NCBI GenBank assembly: GCA_021781745.1
Contig: JAJXWH010000054.1
Span: 1 to 34,113, forward strand
DNA length: 34,113 nt
Origin: Bacillota bacterium
GTDB lineage: Bacteria > Bacillota > Clostridia > Clostridiales > Clostridiaceae
Reading direction: 5' to 3'
The position numbers and the translations under genes are program-made. The notes beneath the pieces are model-generated. The model saw only the letters and a program-made list of their open reading frames with translations, had not been told where the DNA came from and did no database searches. Below are positions 33,833 to 34,113 of this stretch, one piece after another (positions within the stretch are counted from its first letter, which is position 1; the number at the start of each line of letters is the position of its first letter).

Positions 33833-33885
33833 GACATTTATTAAAGGATCTAATAAACTTAGATTTTTCTCCTATAATAAATGTC
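33833..33885 (-). terminator. Terminator of the gltA/nfnB-type gene
   Basis: Arms GACATTTATTA and TAATAAATGTC form a perfect 11-bp stem with inner GGAT/ATCT-type pairing. On the minus strand it is followed by TTTTTTGTTG. It lies 23 bases past the gene stop. Confidence 0.85.
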
Positions 33886-33907
33886 AATTAATATCTAATA
33901 TGTTATT

Positions 33908-34113
33908 TTATTTTTCTTGTAAATATTCATCTATAGCTTTTGCAGCTTTCTTACCAGCACCCATAGCTAATATTACTGTTGCAGCTCCTGTAACTGCATC
34001 CCCACCAGCATATACAGCTTCCTTAGTAGTAAGACCAGTTTCTTCTTCAGCTACAATACATCTTCTCTTATTAATTTCTAATCCTGCAGTTGTTGAAGAA
34101 ATTAATGGATTTG
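33908..34113 (-). CDS. Glutamate synthase small subunit/NfnB-type flavoprotein, C-terminal part
   Basis: Only the last 67 or so codons are in the window. They read NPLISSTTAGLEINKRRCIV, ETGLTTKEAVYAGGDAVTGA and ATVILAMGAGKKAAKAIDEY. The motif VYAGGDAVTGAATVILAMGAG is the C-terminal FAD/NAD(P)H-binding segment of the GltD/GltA homotetrameric family, shared by glutamate synthase small subunits and NfnB of the electron-bifurcating NADH-dependent ferredoxin:NADP reductase. The partner gene lies outside the window, so the two cannot be separated. It continues beyond the right edge. Confidence 0.9.
   Translation of the reverse strand, partial: NPLISSTTAGLEINKRRCIVAEEETGLTTKEAVYAGGDAVTGAATVILAMGAGKKAAKAIDEYLQEK

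Overview
The window comes from a low-GC, strictly anaerobic Firmicute of the genus Clostridium (sensu stricto). The evidence is the strong A+T bias, the AEDNFALAA-type tmRNA tag, strong AGGAGG-type ribosome sites, an [FeFe]-hydrogenase/FdhF gene set, and PTS, chemotaxis and partner-switching genes. A saccharolytic/solventogenic species such as C. beijerinckii or a close relative is my guess, not a demonstrated identity. Nearly all genes lie on the minus strand.

Layout from left to right. (1) 1-5.2 kb holds a membrane-anchored HExxH metallopeptidase and a NarL-type two-component system whose kinase carries a one-base frameshift in a T7 run. It also holds a WYL regulator facing a GyrI-like effector-binding protein across a long palindrome, and a small start-less gene. 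(2) 5.2-10.7 kb is a minus-strand ABC transport operon (ATPase, lipoprotein, fused double permease) ending in an HD-domain protein. A divergent LysR gene faces it, and a T-N11-A palindrome lies between them. (3) 10.9-20.9 kb is a molybdopterin/formate dehydrogenase locus: an MpsC-domain protein, FdhF (Cys form), MoeA, MobB, FdhD, HycB-like, [FeFe]-hydrogenase, a second HycB-like, MobA, MoaA, an internally deleted moaC and a MOSC protein. FdhF plus hydrogenase plus two poly-ferredoxins is the subunit set of the hydrogen-dependent CO2 reductase (HDCR)/soluble formate-hydrogen lyase. The Moco genes would supply its cofactor.

(4) 21.4-26.0 kb is a beta-glucoside PTS locus: separate EIIA, GH1 6-phospho-beta-glucosidase, EIIBC and an RpiR-type regulator. 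(5) 26.3-27.9 kb has an Rpn-family nuclease, a small unassigned frame, and ssrA (tmRNA) with a clear sigma-A promoter and terminator. (6) 28.0-32.6 kb is a four-gene operon of RsbW-like kinase, Cache-domain chemoreceptor, STAS protein and PAS-PP2C phosphatase, i.e. a partner-switching module with a chemoreceptor inside it. (7) The right end has a YczE/YitT-type membrane protein and the 3' end of a gltA/nfnB-type flavoprotein gene.

The most unusual non-coding signal is a dispersed repeat. Three copies (about 4.9, 21.3 and 26.2 kb), all on the minus strand just 3' of a coding frame, resemble the 3' acceptor end of ssrA. In two of them it runs into a terminator hairpin, as in ssrA itself. A fourth fragment (about 10.7 kb) resembles the far end of the ssrA terminator. 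The other strong anomalies are the moaC internal deletion, the kinase frameshift, and an FdhD lacking the usual sulfur-transfer cysteine motif.
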